This document shows positions 30,782 through 38,761 of a stretch of DNA of 48,272 nt, one piece after another; within the stretch, counting starts at the first letter, position 1, and the number at the start of each line of letters is the position of its first letter. The position numbers and the translations under genes were made by a program. This DNA is from JACRBK01 sp964427955 (lineage in GTDB: Bacteria > Chloroflexota > Anaerolineae > Aggregatilineales > Aggregatilineaceae), in NCBI GenBank assembly GCA_964427955.1, contig CAYRWY010000007.1:1-48272 (forward strand), written 5' to 3'. The notes below the pieces were generated by a model. It searched no databases, had not been told where the DNA came from, and was given only the letters and a program-made list of their open reading frames with translations.

Positions 30782-32393
30782 GTTTCTCATCCCCTTTGCG
30801 CTGTTTGGTATATGTGGTGCATGAGGAACAGTCTATGTCGATAGACGTCCCCATTCCCGCGCGGCTGTTCACTTCAAACGTCCCCCCGATCTGGGCGGTA
30901 CGCTCTCGCATCCCACGCAGCCCCATTCCTCCGGTGGGGAGAGACGGATCGAAGCCGATGCCATCATCCTGAATATGCAGGTGCACGGATTCCGGTTCAA
31001 AATGCAGTGTTACACGTACCGTATGTGCCTGGGCGTGGCGGAGGATGTTGTTGAGGGCCTCGCGGGCAATCGTGTAGAGTTCTTGGGCGGTTTCGGCATC
31101 GAGATCTTCTTCACCTTCGATGTGGAGTTCACACTGCAACCCGCTGCGCGCTTCTACACCATTGATCCGGCCTCGTAAGGCTGCGACCAATCCTTTATCT
31201 TCAAGATCGGGGGGGCGTAGTTCAAAAATCAAGAGGCGCATATCTCTTAAGGCTTCCTGCGCGGTGTGTTTGAGTTCTTGCAGATGATCGTCTACCGTTG
31301 CCTGGTCGCCTGATTTTAACGATTCACGCCCGGCCTCGGCGTAAAGCATCATCGAATAGAGTGACTGAGCCACCGAATCGTGGAGTTCACGCGCCAGGCG
31401 TTGGCGTTCGTTCACTACCGCCAGGTGTTCGGCCTGCTCAGACAGCCGGGCATTTTCGAGGATGAGGGCAACGGCATTGGCTACTCCACGCACCAGGTTG
31501 ATTTCCGACTGGTCGAACGCGACATGATCGTGGAGGGGGCTGACAATGATGGCCCCGAGGACATGATCTCCGGAACGGCTCGGCACGGCCAGGATGGTCG
31601 GCTGCCTGATCGCGTGGACCGTTTTCCGGCTGAAGCGGGCATCAGTCCCGGTATCTTGAGAGACCAAAGGCTGGCAGCAGGTCAGAAGTTCGGCGAAAAA
31701 GGGGTCAACCTCCGGGTCCAGACAGCGGTCAAAAAAGGCATTGATCTGGCTGGGTGTCATGCTGCCGGTCACCACGCGAGGAACGAGCAGGTTATGTTGG
31801 GCATCCATCAGATAGATGGCGCAGTAATGTATCCCCAGCGAACTGGTAATGGCCTGGACGGTCCGCCTGAGTATTTCTTCCAGATCGAGCGCACCGCTCG
31901 CCATTTGCACGATATGGTACATTAACCCGGTTCGAATCTGCTGCTCGCGGATGTGCTTTTGGGTCGCGTCCGCATAAAGGTGACTGAAGCGGCGGATCAT
32001 GTGACGCAGGCATTCGTCCACTTGTTCTACCGCCAGGGCTGCCTCGGCAGACTCTGCCGGTAACGCTTCGCGCACGACCTGGAGGGTAATGTCTTTCCAG
32101 ATCAGCAGGGCCTCGACCACCTCGCCAATGTCGAAGCCCATCGCCAGGCGTTGTTCGCTGATGGCCGATAAATAGATTTCAAGCGACGTTTCAGATTGGG
32201 TCGCAAACCATTCGATGATGGCAGCAAGACCCTGTTGGATGGAGGTACGGAGATTATCTATCTCAATCCGTTGATAGTTCGATAAGGAAGGGAGAGCGCG
32301 AATCCGCTCAACCCACCCTGCCACAATTTCCTCGCGCCGGCGTTCCAGCAAGACGGCAACTTTGGGAAATCGGATGGGACCAGGAGAGGTCAT
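30771..32393 (-). CDS. NarX/DegS-type sensor histidine kinase with RsbRD-like and GAF domains
   Basis: A 540-aa cytoplasmic kinase without membrane segments. Residues 15-145 form an all-helical domain like RsbRD_N (ERRREEIVAGWVERI). A GAF domain spans about 165-315. HisKA_3 follows with phospho-acceptor His338 (RLARELHDSVAQ), then a HATPase domain (EALNNILRHA, DDGIGFD, GMGLRGMRERT). The GAF domain contains several Cys (RCLD, LTCCQP) but no ligand can be inferred. The end CSSCTTYTKQ is Cys-bearing. It pairs with the NarL-type regulator immediately downstream. Confidence 0.92.
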   Translation of the reverse strand: MTSPGPIRFPKVAVLLERRREEIVAGWVERIRALPSLSNYQRIEIDNLRTSIQQGLAAIIEWFATQSETSLEIYLSAISEQRLAMGFDIGEVVEALLIWKDITLQVVREALPAESAEAALAVEQVDECLRHMIRRFSHLYADATQKHIREQQIRTGLMYHIVQMASGALDLEEILRRTVQAITSSLGIHYCAIYLMDAQHNLLVPRVVTGSMTPSQINAFFDRCLDPEVDPFFAELLTCCQPLVSQDTGTDARFSRKTVHAIRQPTILAVPSRSGDHVLGAIIVSPLHDHVAFDQSEINLVRGVANAVALILENARLSEQAEHLAVVNERQRLARELHDSVAQSLYSMMLYAEAGRESLKSGDQATVDDHLQELKHTAQEALRDMRLLIFELRPPDLEDKGLVAALRGRINGVEARSGLQCELHIEGEEDLDAETAQELYTIAREALNNILRHAQAHTVRVTLHFEPESVHLHIQDDGIGFDPSLPTGGMGLRGMRERTAQIGGTFEVNSRAGMGTSIDIDCSSCTTYTKQRKGDEKHAV

Positions 32394-32772
32394 GTCAGTG
32401 TTTACCTAATCGTACGGTCAAAAAACTACGACTATGAGGAATGCGTACAAGTTTAGCGAGTCATTGATGTTTATTCTACGCGCCGTCCGATGGAAGCCTA
32501 TCACCTCTATCATCCAGGGTGAGTTTCAGGCTATGTGTAGTATAATCCTCGCTTGAAATCCAGGTCAATGCGGTAGTATCTAATTCGAGCCTGGGGTCCA
32601 GGGGGTTGACAAACGCGCAGAGAAAGATAGGGGCTGCGTGTTTTTTTTGCGCCAGGTTCCCCACGGAGAGGCGTCCGCAGAGGACTACCCACCTCTGTTT
32701 CTGGCATGGCAGTCGGACAAAACCATTGGTATATTCACGGCAGGACTCACATCTGGGCCAAGCGGGTGAATC
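32394..32772. other. Divergent intergenic region between kinase and LacI genes
   Basis: These 379 bp hold promoter-like fragments but no complete one: TATAAT at 32541-32546 without a -35, and TTGACA at 32606-32611 without a matching -10. A run of eight T occurs near 32641-32648. A 103-codon minus frame (32476-32787) covers most of it and enters the LacI gene, and I reject it as noise. Confidence 0.5.
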
Positions 32773-33807
32773 ATGAGAAAATCTCAAGCAACCATGCGCG
32801 ACGTGGCGCGGGTTTCTGGCTTATCTTTGAGCACCGTTTCAGAAGCGCTTCGCAACAAATCCGGCGTGGCGGCTGAGACACGGGAGCGGGTGCTGGCCGT
32901 CGCCGAAGAATTGGGCTACCACTATCAGCCAGACAGCCGGTCTGCTAACGGCGAAACCAAGACCATTGGAATACTGATCCCCCATCATCCTCAATGGCCG
33001 CTAACACCAGTGAACCCCTTTTACTCCCACGTGTTGGCCGGGGCGGAACTTGAATGTCAGCGACAAGGGGCCAATTTGATGTACGCCAGCCTGGAGATCG
33101 ACGATTGCAGCCGAATCGTGGGCTGGCCCGCCACCTTGTTCAGCACCCGGGTGGATGGGTTCATAACCGTCGGGGCGCATTTCGAGGAAGCCTTTGCCGA
33201 CATTCCCCAGATTGCAGAGCGCGCGATGGTCCTGGTGGATTCGTATACGGTGCGTCTCGAAGAGTGCGATTATGTCCTGATCGATAACGTCAACGGGGCC
33301 AGAAGCGCCGTCGAGCACCTGATAGGGCAGGGGCACCGGGCTATCGGCCTGATCGGCAGCGAGGTGAATGCCCACCCCAGCGGGCTGGAAAGACGTGCAG
33401 GCTACCAGCAGGCGTTGGCCGCGCATGGCATCAAACGCGCTTATATCGTCGATGGTCCCCTGAAGCGTAGTGAAGCCTATGAAACGGCCAGGACGCTGCT
33501 GCGCACCTCCCCGGAAGTCACCGCCATCTTTGCCTGCAACGACGAATGCGCCCTGGGGGTGATGAAGGCGGCTCAAGAACTTCACCGCCGTATTCCGGAC
33601 GATCTATCCCTGGTGGGCTTCGACGATATCCAGCTCGCCCAGGAGGTCACGCCCCCGCTCACGACGGTTCACGTCGACAAACTGCTGCTGGGCGCATTAG
33701 GCGTGCGCTTTCTCATCGACCAGATCGCGTCTCCAGAACGCACCAAACTGGCGGTCACCGTGCGGACGCGGCTCGTCGTCCGCGATTCCGTAAAAACAAT
33801 CCAATAA
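32773..33807 (+). CDS. LacI-family repressor 1 of tandem pair
   Basis: A 344-aa LacI/GalR regulator. The helix-turn-helix is at residues 7-55 (TMRDVARVSGLSLSTVSEAL, GYHYQPD), followed by a sugar-binding PBP domain (GILIPHHPQ, NPFYSHVLAG, DGFITVGAHF, VGFDDIQLAQEVTPPLTTVH). About half its residues match its neighbour at 34030, so they arose by duplication. The ribosome site is weak, and an in-frame ATG at 32794 would remove part of the HTH. It probably senses an oligosaccharide of the downstream locus. Confidence 0.93.
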   Translation: MRKSQATMRDVARVSGLSLSTVSEALRNKSGVAAETRERVLAVAEELGYHYQPDSRSANGETKTIGILIPHHPQWPLTPVNPFYSHVLAGAELECQRQGANLMYASLEIDDCSRIVGWPATLFSTRVDGFITVGAHFEEAFADIPQIAERAMVLVDSYTVRLEECDYVLIDNVNGARSAVEHLIGQGHRAIGLIGSEVNAHPSGLERRAGYQQALAAHGIKRAYIVDGPLKRSEAYETARTLLRTSPEVTAIFACNDECALGVMKAAQELHRRIPDDLSLVGFDDIQLAQEVTPPLTTVHVDKLLLGALGVRFLIDQIASPERTKLAVTVRTRLVVRDSVKTIQ

Positions 33808-33952
33808 CCTCACGCGGATGGTCTGTTCATAACGACCTGAATTCATCGATCCCGTTCTTGTTCGGTACTTGTTCGGATCGCGCCTCAAGTGACAGAGCAC
33901 GACTCACACAACAACAGCACCTTTTTTCGCTTATCGAAGGTGTTGCTTTCTG

Positions 33953-34009
33953 TTGACAGGCGCAAGAAACCATGATACCATGAAATCGTTCGCAAACATT
34001 TTGCAAAAT
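33953..34009 (+). promoter_or_regulatory. Sigma-70 promoter with LacI-type palindrome before repressor 2
   Basis: A perfect TTGACA (33953-33958), a 17-bp spacer and TACCAT (33976-33981, 4/6) make the best promoter I see in the window. Downstream, the perfect palindrome ATTTTGCAAAAT (33998-34009) falls at about +11 to +22, where a bound LacI protein would block transcription. Autoregulation by repressor 2 is inferred. Confidence 0.65.
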
Positions 34010-34029
34010 ATTTTCTGAACAAACTGAAC

Positions 34030-35097
34030 ATGATTAAGCCTCAACCCACCATCCGTGACATTGCGCGCGAGACAGGTTTATCGCTCGGGACTGTTTCGCA
34101 AGCCCTCCGCAACAAACCGGGAGTCGCTCCCGAAACCCGCGCACAGGTCATCGAAACGGCTGGTAAGTTGGGCTACCGCTCAAAGACCCGCGTCATCAAC
34201 CAGGAAACCGCTCCGCTCAACACCATCGGGATGCTCGTCAAGCAGGACAGCGACCTCCCCTATGCGATCAATCCCTTCTATTCCTTCGTCATGGCGGGGG
34301 TAGAGCGTGAATGCCAGCGCCAGGGCCTGGGGCTGATGTTCGCCAGCGTAGAAGTGGACGAGCACAATCGCGTCATCAAGTGGCCGCTCATTCTGTTCGA
34401 CAAGCGCGTCGATGGCCTGATCGTGGTGGGCACCTTCCTGGAAGACGCGATCACCCAGATCGGGAGCCGGGCCGGCGATGTCATCGTCCTGGTGGATGCC
34501 TACGCTCCCGGTCGCCATTTCGACAGCATTGTCACCGACAACGTGAATGGGGCGCTGGGCGCGGTTCATTATCTGATCGAAAACGGCCATACCCGGATCG
34601 GCCTGGTCGGCAGTGCCCCAGATTCGTATCCCAGCATCCGCGAGCGGCGCAAGGGCTATACGCGCGCCCTCAAACAACACGGTATCGACACCTCGTATAT
34701 CGAGGATGGCCCTCTTTCTCGCGAGGGAGGTTATGCCGCCACGACGCGGCTGCTGCGCCGCGCCCCGGAAATCACCGCCATTTTTGCCTGTAATGATAAT
34801 GTCGCCATCGGGGCGATGAATGCGGCCCAGGACCTGGGACGCCGTATTCCTGACGATCTGAGCCTCGTCGGGTTTGACGACATCGATCTGAGCCAGGAGA
34901 TCAATCCCCCCTTGACGACGGTCCACGTCGATAAGATGCTCATGGGGGCGTTGGGCGTGCGGCGGCTGCGCGACAGGGTTGAAAACTCGGAGCGAACCAG
35001 TCTGACGACGGTCCTCAGTACCCAGCTTATCGTCCGTAAATCGGTGCGCTCGTTAACAGGTCCGGTTGCCAAAGAAAGGAAGGGGCATGGCAGGTAA
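34030..35097 (+). CDS. LacI-family repressor 2 of tandem pair
   Basis: A 355-aa LacI/GalR regulator. HTH: TIRDIARETGLSLGTVSQAL, GYRSKTR. Sensor: NTIGMLVKQD, NPFYSFVMAG, DGLIVVGTFL, VGFDDIDLSQEINPPLTTVH. It keeps the NPFYS and RECQRQG segments of its paralogue but differs in the ligand-facing residues, so the two may sense different sugars. There is no Shine-Dalgarno before ATG 34030. A strong promoter with a palindrome precedes it. It is the nearest regulator of the ABC transporter operon. Confidence 0.93.
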   Translation: MIKPQPTIRDIARETGLSLGTVSQALRNKPGVAPETRAQVIETAGKLGYRSKTRVINQETAPLNTIGMLVKQDSDLPYAINPFYSFVMAGVERECQRQGLGLMFASVEVDEHNRVIKWPLILFDKRVDGLIVVGTFLEDAITQIGSRAGDVIVLVDAYAPGRHFDSIVTDNVNGALGAVHYLIENGHTRIGLVGSAPDSYPSIRERRKGYTRALKQHGIDTSYIEDGPLSREGGYAATTRLLRRAPEITAIFACNDNVAIGAMNAAQDLGRRIPDDLSLVGFDDIDLSQEINPPLTTVHVDKMLMGALGVRRLRDRVENSERTSLTTVLSTQLIVRKSVRSLTGPVAKERKGHGR

Positions 35098-35113
35098 TTC
35101 ACCATCATAAAAA

Positions 35114-35141
35114 ACCACCAGTGAGCAAGCCCACTGGCGGT
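35114..35141 (+). terminator. Hairpin after repressor 2
   Basis: ACCACCAGTG (35114-35123) pairs with CACTGGCGGT (35132-35141) at 9 of 10 positions over an 8-nt loop. Six A residues precede it and only two T follow, so it would terminate better on the minus strand. It may still separate the repressor and ABC transcripts. Confidence 0.4.
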
Positions 35142-35355
35142 TCAGCGCGAGATAAGTATCCCGCGGTTGGCACCTTCAGGATACCCCATCTCCGCTGTAC
35201 TGTCCAGAGTATTTGCTCGAATCCGATACAAAGTGCTCGCGTACCTGCCTCCAGTCTATGTAGGTGTAGTTATGGCTTGCTCATGACCGGGGCGCGAGAA
35301 AACAGAGCAAATACATCTCGTCCGTTTTTTCAGATTATTTATGGAGTACGTGGAG

Positions 35356-36606
35356 ATGAAACGCAAAATCGCAATCTTGATTACGTTCGTGTTCGCATTG
35401 GCCCTGGTGGCGGCGGCAGTTCCGCACACCACCTCGGCGCAGGGTGGAGTCAATATCACCATCTGGATGACCGGTGGTGACAACGACGCGACCGCCGCGA
35501 AGAACGCCGCGGCCCCCTGGGAAGCCGCTACCGGCAATACGGTGACCGTCGAGGCGGTCGATTGGGGCACGGCTCACGCCAAAATCCTGACGGCAGCCAC
35601 GAGCGGCGAAGGCCCCGACATTATGACCGGCGGTCTCTCCTACGGCATCGAGTTCGGCGAACTGGGCGGCATGATCGACCTCAACGAGAAATACCCCGAC
35701 GATGTGGCCGCCATGCAGGCCGCCGACAATCCCGGCATCTGGTCGTCGATCGTGAGCACGGATGGCGCCATCTACGCCGTGCCGTACAACCTGGATATTT
35801 ACCTGATGTTCACCCGCCCCGACGTTCTGCAAGAACTGGGTGTGGACGTGCCCAAGACCTGGGACGACCTGCTGGCCGCTCAGGAAGCCGTCACCGCGGC
35901 CAAGGGTGAAGGCGGCTGGACCGATGGCTGGAACAACACCGGCTGGCTGGCCTATTCGAACTTCCTGTGGCAGGCGGGCGGCGATTTTTATGACGCCGAC
36001 TGCAACGTGACCCTGGACAGCGACGAAGCCGTCACTGCCCTGGAATTCTTCGCCAGCCTGTATGCCGCGGGGGCCACGACCGAAGGCTCGCCCGACGTGG
36101 GCGGCGGCCTCGCTTCCGGCCTGTACCCGGTGGCGTACAACGGGGAGTGGCAGGTCGGCGCGCTGGATTCCGGCTATCCCGACATCGTGGGCAAATGGCA
36201 GGCTTCCCCGCTCGCTGAAGGCCCGGCGGGCAAGCACACCACCTTCATCGGCGGCAAGGTTATCGGCATCATGTCCTACAGCAAGAATGCAGATGTGGCT
36301 TTCGATCTGATCAAGTATTTCCAGACCGAAGAAGCCCAGAAAGCTCTCATTGACGAGTACGTCAAAGTCAGCTCGATGTATGTTCCGCCTCAAACGGACT
36401 TCCTCCAGTATGTCGCTTTCGGCGACAACGTGCGTGAAGCCGTCCAGGCGCAGTTGACCGACGCCCAAGGCCCGCCGAACTGCCCCGGTTGGGAAGCGGC
36501 AGCCAACGACGTGACGGCAGCCGTGCAAAGCGTCATCCTCGAAGACGCTGATCCCGAAGATGCGCTGGCGGAAGCCGCCGCTGCGATGGAAGCGAATCTG
36601 GAATAA
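35356..36606 (+). CDS. Sugar ABC transporter substrate-binding protein
   Basis: A 416-aa extracytoplasmic solute-binding protein of the carbohydrate (MalE-like, SBP_bac) family. A signal peptide (MKRKIAILITF, then ALALVAAAVPHTTSAQG) ends with an AxA-type site and has no lipobox Cys. The mature part has VNITIWMTGGDND, GPDIMTGG, IYAVPYNLDIYLMF, VPKTWDDLLAA and VAYNGEWQVGA. ATG 35356 is chosen because GGAG (35343-35346) is 9 nt upstream; the ATG at 35341 has none. Aromatic residues in DGWNNTGWLAYSNFLWQ suggest an oligosaccharide pocket. Two permease genes follow. Confidence 0.92.
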   Translation: MKRKIAILITFVFALALVAAAVPHTTSAQGGVNITIWMTGGDNDATAAKNAAAPWEAATGNTVTVEAVDWGTAHAKILTAATSGEGPDIMTGGLSYGIEFGELGGMIDLNEKYPDDVAAMQAADNPGIWSSIVSTDGAIYAVPYNLDIYLMFTRPDVLQELGVDVPKTWDDLLAAQEAVTAAKGEGGWTDGWNNTGWLAYSNFLWQAGGDFYDADCNVTLDSDEAVTALEFFASLYAAGATTEGSPDVGGGLASGLYPVAYNGEWQVGALDSGYPDIVGKWQASPLAEGPAGKHTTFIGGKVIGIMSYSKNADVAFDLIKYFQTEEAQKALIDEYVKVSSMYVPPQTDFLQYVAFGDNVREAVQAQLTDAQGPPNCPGWEAAANDVTAAVQSVILEDADPEDALAEAAAAMEANLE

Positions 36607-36626
36607 ACCATCCGCAAGCTTATCGC

Positions 36627-36658
36627 GTGGGGCCGCCTCCGAAAGAGTCCGGCCCCAC
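36627..36658 (+). terminator. Strong hairpin between binding-protein and permease genes
   Basis: GTGGGGCCG (36627-36635) pairs perfectly with CGGCCCCAC (36650-36658) over a 14-nt loop. No T run follows. Such hairpins commonly protect the upstream binding-protein mRNA so that it exceeds the permeases. Confidence 0.55.
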
Positions 36659-36678
36659 CACCAACCAAGGAGTGACGG

Positions 36679-37848
36679 ATGGAAACAGCGGCTGTTCCCC
36701 ACAAACGGCGAGCAGGGGGCGTCCAGGGTTTTCTGTTTACCCTGTGGAAAAAACGCATCTCTTATGCCATGCTGCTGCCCTTTTTAACTATCTTTACCGT
36801 TTTCGGTCTGTATCCGATTGCCTGGTCGGCCCGCCTGTCTCTGACCGAGTACCAGGGCATCCGAACCAAGCCCCCCCAATATATCGGGCTGGATAACTTC
36901 AAGAACATCCTGAGCCTGAAGATCAAAGAGCTGCCGCCCGAAAAAGATGAAACCACCGGCGAGCGCATCTACAAGTGTGATGGCCAAAAAGTCGTCGCCT
37001 CGGTCGCCCAGCAGTTGGAGGCCGGCGGAGCGTCGTGCGAGGCTCGCATGATGCGCCCGCGCGACGTGCTCCCCAAGGGATACAGCGAATATGACCGGTT
37101 CAACTTCCAGGGAAAGCTGTACGTCATCGGGGCCACCGATCCGCGTTTCTGGAAGGCCATGTACAACACCACGCTCTACACGCTGGGATCGGTCTTCTTC
37201 TGCACGATAGGCGGCTTGACGCTGGCGCTGTTCCTGCAAAAACAGACCCGGCTGAATATGACGCTGCGGGTGGTGTTTTTTCTCCCGGCGGTGACTTCAG
37301 GCGTCGCCATCACGGCGGTGTGGAAGTGGATCTTTGCCGGGCAGAGCTTTGGGTTGATGAACAGCATCTTGAGGCTGTTTGGGGTTGCACCCATCACGTT
37401 TCTGGCCAATGTCGATTGGACCATGAAGGTCCTGATCTGGCTGGCCCTGTGGGGCGGCATGGGCTTCCCGATGATCCTGTTCCTGGCCGGGTTGAAAAAC
37501 ATCCCCCAGGAATTGTACGAAGCTGCGGCTATCGATGGAGCGAGTGTTCCCCAGCGCTTCCGCCACGTCACGCTCCCGCTGCTGCGCCCGACTTTCCTCT
37601 ACGTGGTGGTCATGGGCATCATCGGCGCGTTTCAGGTCTTCGACATGGTGTATATCGTCTTCAGTACCACTGAGACCATCGGCGGTGCGCTGGACTCGGC
37701 CTTGACCGTCGTGACCTATCTTTATGACCAGGGCTTCAACCTGTTCGAACTCGGCTATGCGGCGAGTATTGCCTGGGTCCTGTTCGCGGTGATTTTCATC
37801 ATGACGATGATTAGCCTGCGGGTGGGACGAGTCAACGAGCAATATTGA
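36679..37848 (+). CDS. Sugar ABC transporter permease 1 (MalF-like)
   Basis: A 389-aa inner-membrane permease. TM1 is at about residues 29-52 (LPFLTIFTVFGLYPIAWSAR). An external loop of about 100 residues follows, rich in charged residues with two Cys (YKCDG, ASCEAR), longer than in many homologues. The transporter core then has the EAA loop LYEAAAIDGASVPQRFRHVTLPLLRP that contacts the ATPase. AAGGAG precedes the start. It forms the channel with the next gene. Confidence 0.92.
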   Translation: METAAVPHKRRAGGVQGFLFTLWKKRISYAMLLPFLTIFTVFGLYPIAWSARLSLTEYQGIRTKPPQYIGLDNFKNILSLKIKELPPEKDETTGERIYKCDGQKVVASVAQQLEAGGASCEARMMRPRDVLPKGYSEYDRFNFQGKLYVIGATDPRFWKAMYNTTLYTLGSVFFCTIGGLTLALFLQKQTRLNMTLRVVFFLPAVTSGVAITAVWKWIFAGQSFGLMNSILRLFGVAPITFLANVDWTMKVLIWLALWGGMGFPMILFLAGLKNIPQELYEAAAIDGASVPQRFRHVTLPLLRPTFLYVVVMGIIGAFQVFDMVYIVFSTTETIGGALDSALTVVTYLYDQGFNLFELGYAASIAWVLFAVIFIMTMISLRVGRVNEQY

Positions 37849-37858
37849 GTAAAACATC

Positions 37859-38755
37859 ATGATTGAATACCGGAATCAAAGAACCCAACTGCTTAATAAA
37901 CTCGCCTATGCCCCCGTGCTGTTCATGGCATTTCTGATGCTGCTGCCCTACTACTGGATGGTCATCGGCGCGTTCAAGCCGGTTCCTGAACTCAAAAAGG
38001 TTCCGCCGACGTTCATCGTCGAGAAACCTAACCTCAACAACTTTTACGACGAATTGGGGGACACGCCGCCTAACCACCAGCGGGGGTTGTTTCAACGCTT
38101 CCGCGACACCTCCGGCGGCTTTGGGCGCTACTACTTCAACAGCGTGTTCGTCGCGGTCTCGATCACCTTCTTCTCGCTGGTGCTGGGATCGCTGACCGCG
38201 TTTGTGCTGGCGAAACATGAATTCCCCGGACGGCAGTTTTTCTTCGTCTTGTTCATGGCCTCGATGATGATCCCCTGGCAGGTTACGCTGATTCCCAGCT
38301 TCCTGCTCATGCGCGATCTGGGCTGGCTTAACAGCTACCAGGCGCTCATCATCCCGGCCTCGGCGCAGGTGTTCGCCGTCTTCTTTCTCCGCCAGTACAT
38401 GTTCTCGATCCCCGACGAAATCCTGGACGCGGCGCGCGTGGATGGCGCCAGCGAGATGCGCATCTGGCGCACGATCATCCTGCCGCTGGTGCGTCCGGCG
38501 ATGGTCGCCATCGGTCTGACGATTTTCCTGGGGCAGTGGAACAACCTGGTCTGGCCCATGATCGTCATGCAATCGGCCAGCATGAAGACGCTGCCGCTGG
38601 CGATCTCGCAGCTCAACCAGACCTTGAGCGGAGCCACGACCCTGGGCCTGATCATGGCCGCCGCCCTGCTGACCTCACTTCCGACCATTTTCCTGTTCCT
38701 GCGGTTCCAGAAGGAATTCGTTCGCGGGATTACCATGACCGGCATGAAAGGGTAA
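37859..38755 (+). CDS. Sugar ABC transporter permease 2 (MalG-like)
   Basis: A 298-aa permease with six helices. TM1 is near APVLFMAFLMLLPYYWMVIG, and the EAA loop is ILDAARVDGASEMRIWRTI. A hydrophilic loop with FYDELGDTPPNHQRG precedes TM2. It starts 10 nt after permease 1. No ATPase gene is in the window, so the transporter probably uses a shared MsmX/UgpC-type ATPase encoded elsewhere. Confidence 0.92.
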   Translation: MIEYRNQRTQLLNKLAYAPVLFMAFLMLLPYYWMVIGAFKPVPELKKVPPTFIVEKPNLNNFYDELGDTPPNHQRGLFQRFRDTSGGFGRYYFNSVFVAVSITFFSLVLGSLTAFVLAKHEFPGRQFFFVLFMASMMIPWQVTLIPSFLLMRDLGWLNSYQALIIPASAQVFAVFFLRQYMFSIPDEILDAARVDGASEMRIWRTIILPLVRPAMVAIGLTIFLGQWNNLVWPMIVMQSASMKTLPLAISQLNQTLSGATTLGLIMAAALLTSLPTIFLFLRFQKEFVRGITMTGMKG

Positions 38756-38761
38756 TCGATC

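Noticed and set aside
32476..32787. 103-codon minus frame in the kinase-LacI gap
   Set aside because: Overlaps the LacI start, lacks a ribosome site and shows no domain.
35335..36702. 455-codon minus frame antisense to the sugar-binding protein
   Set aside because: Product of third-position GC bias in the sense gene; no ribosome site or recognisable domain.
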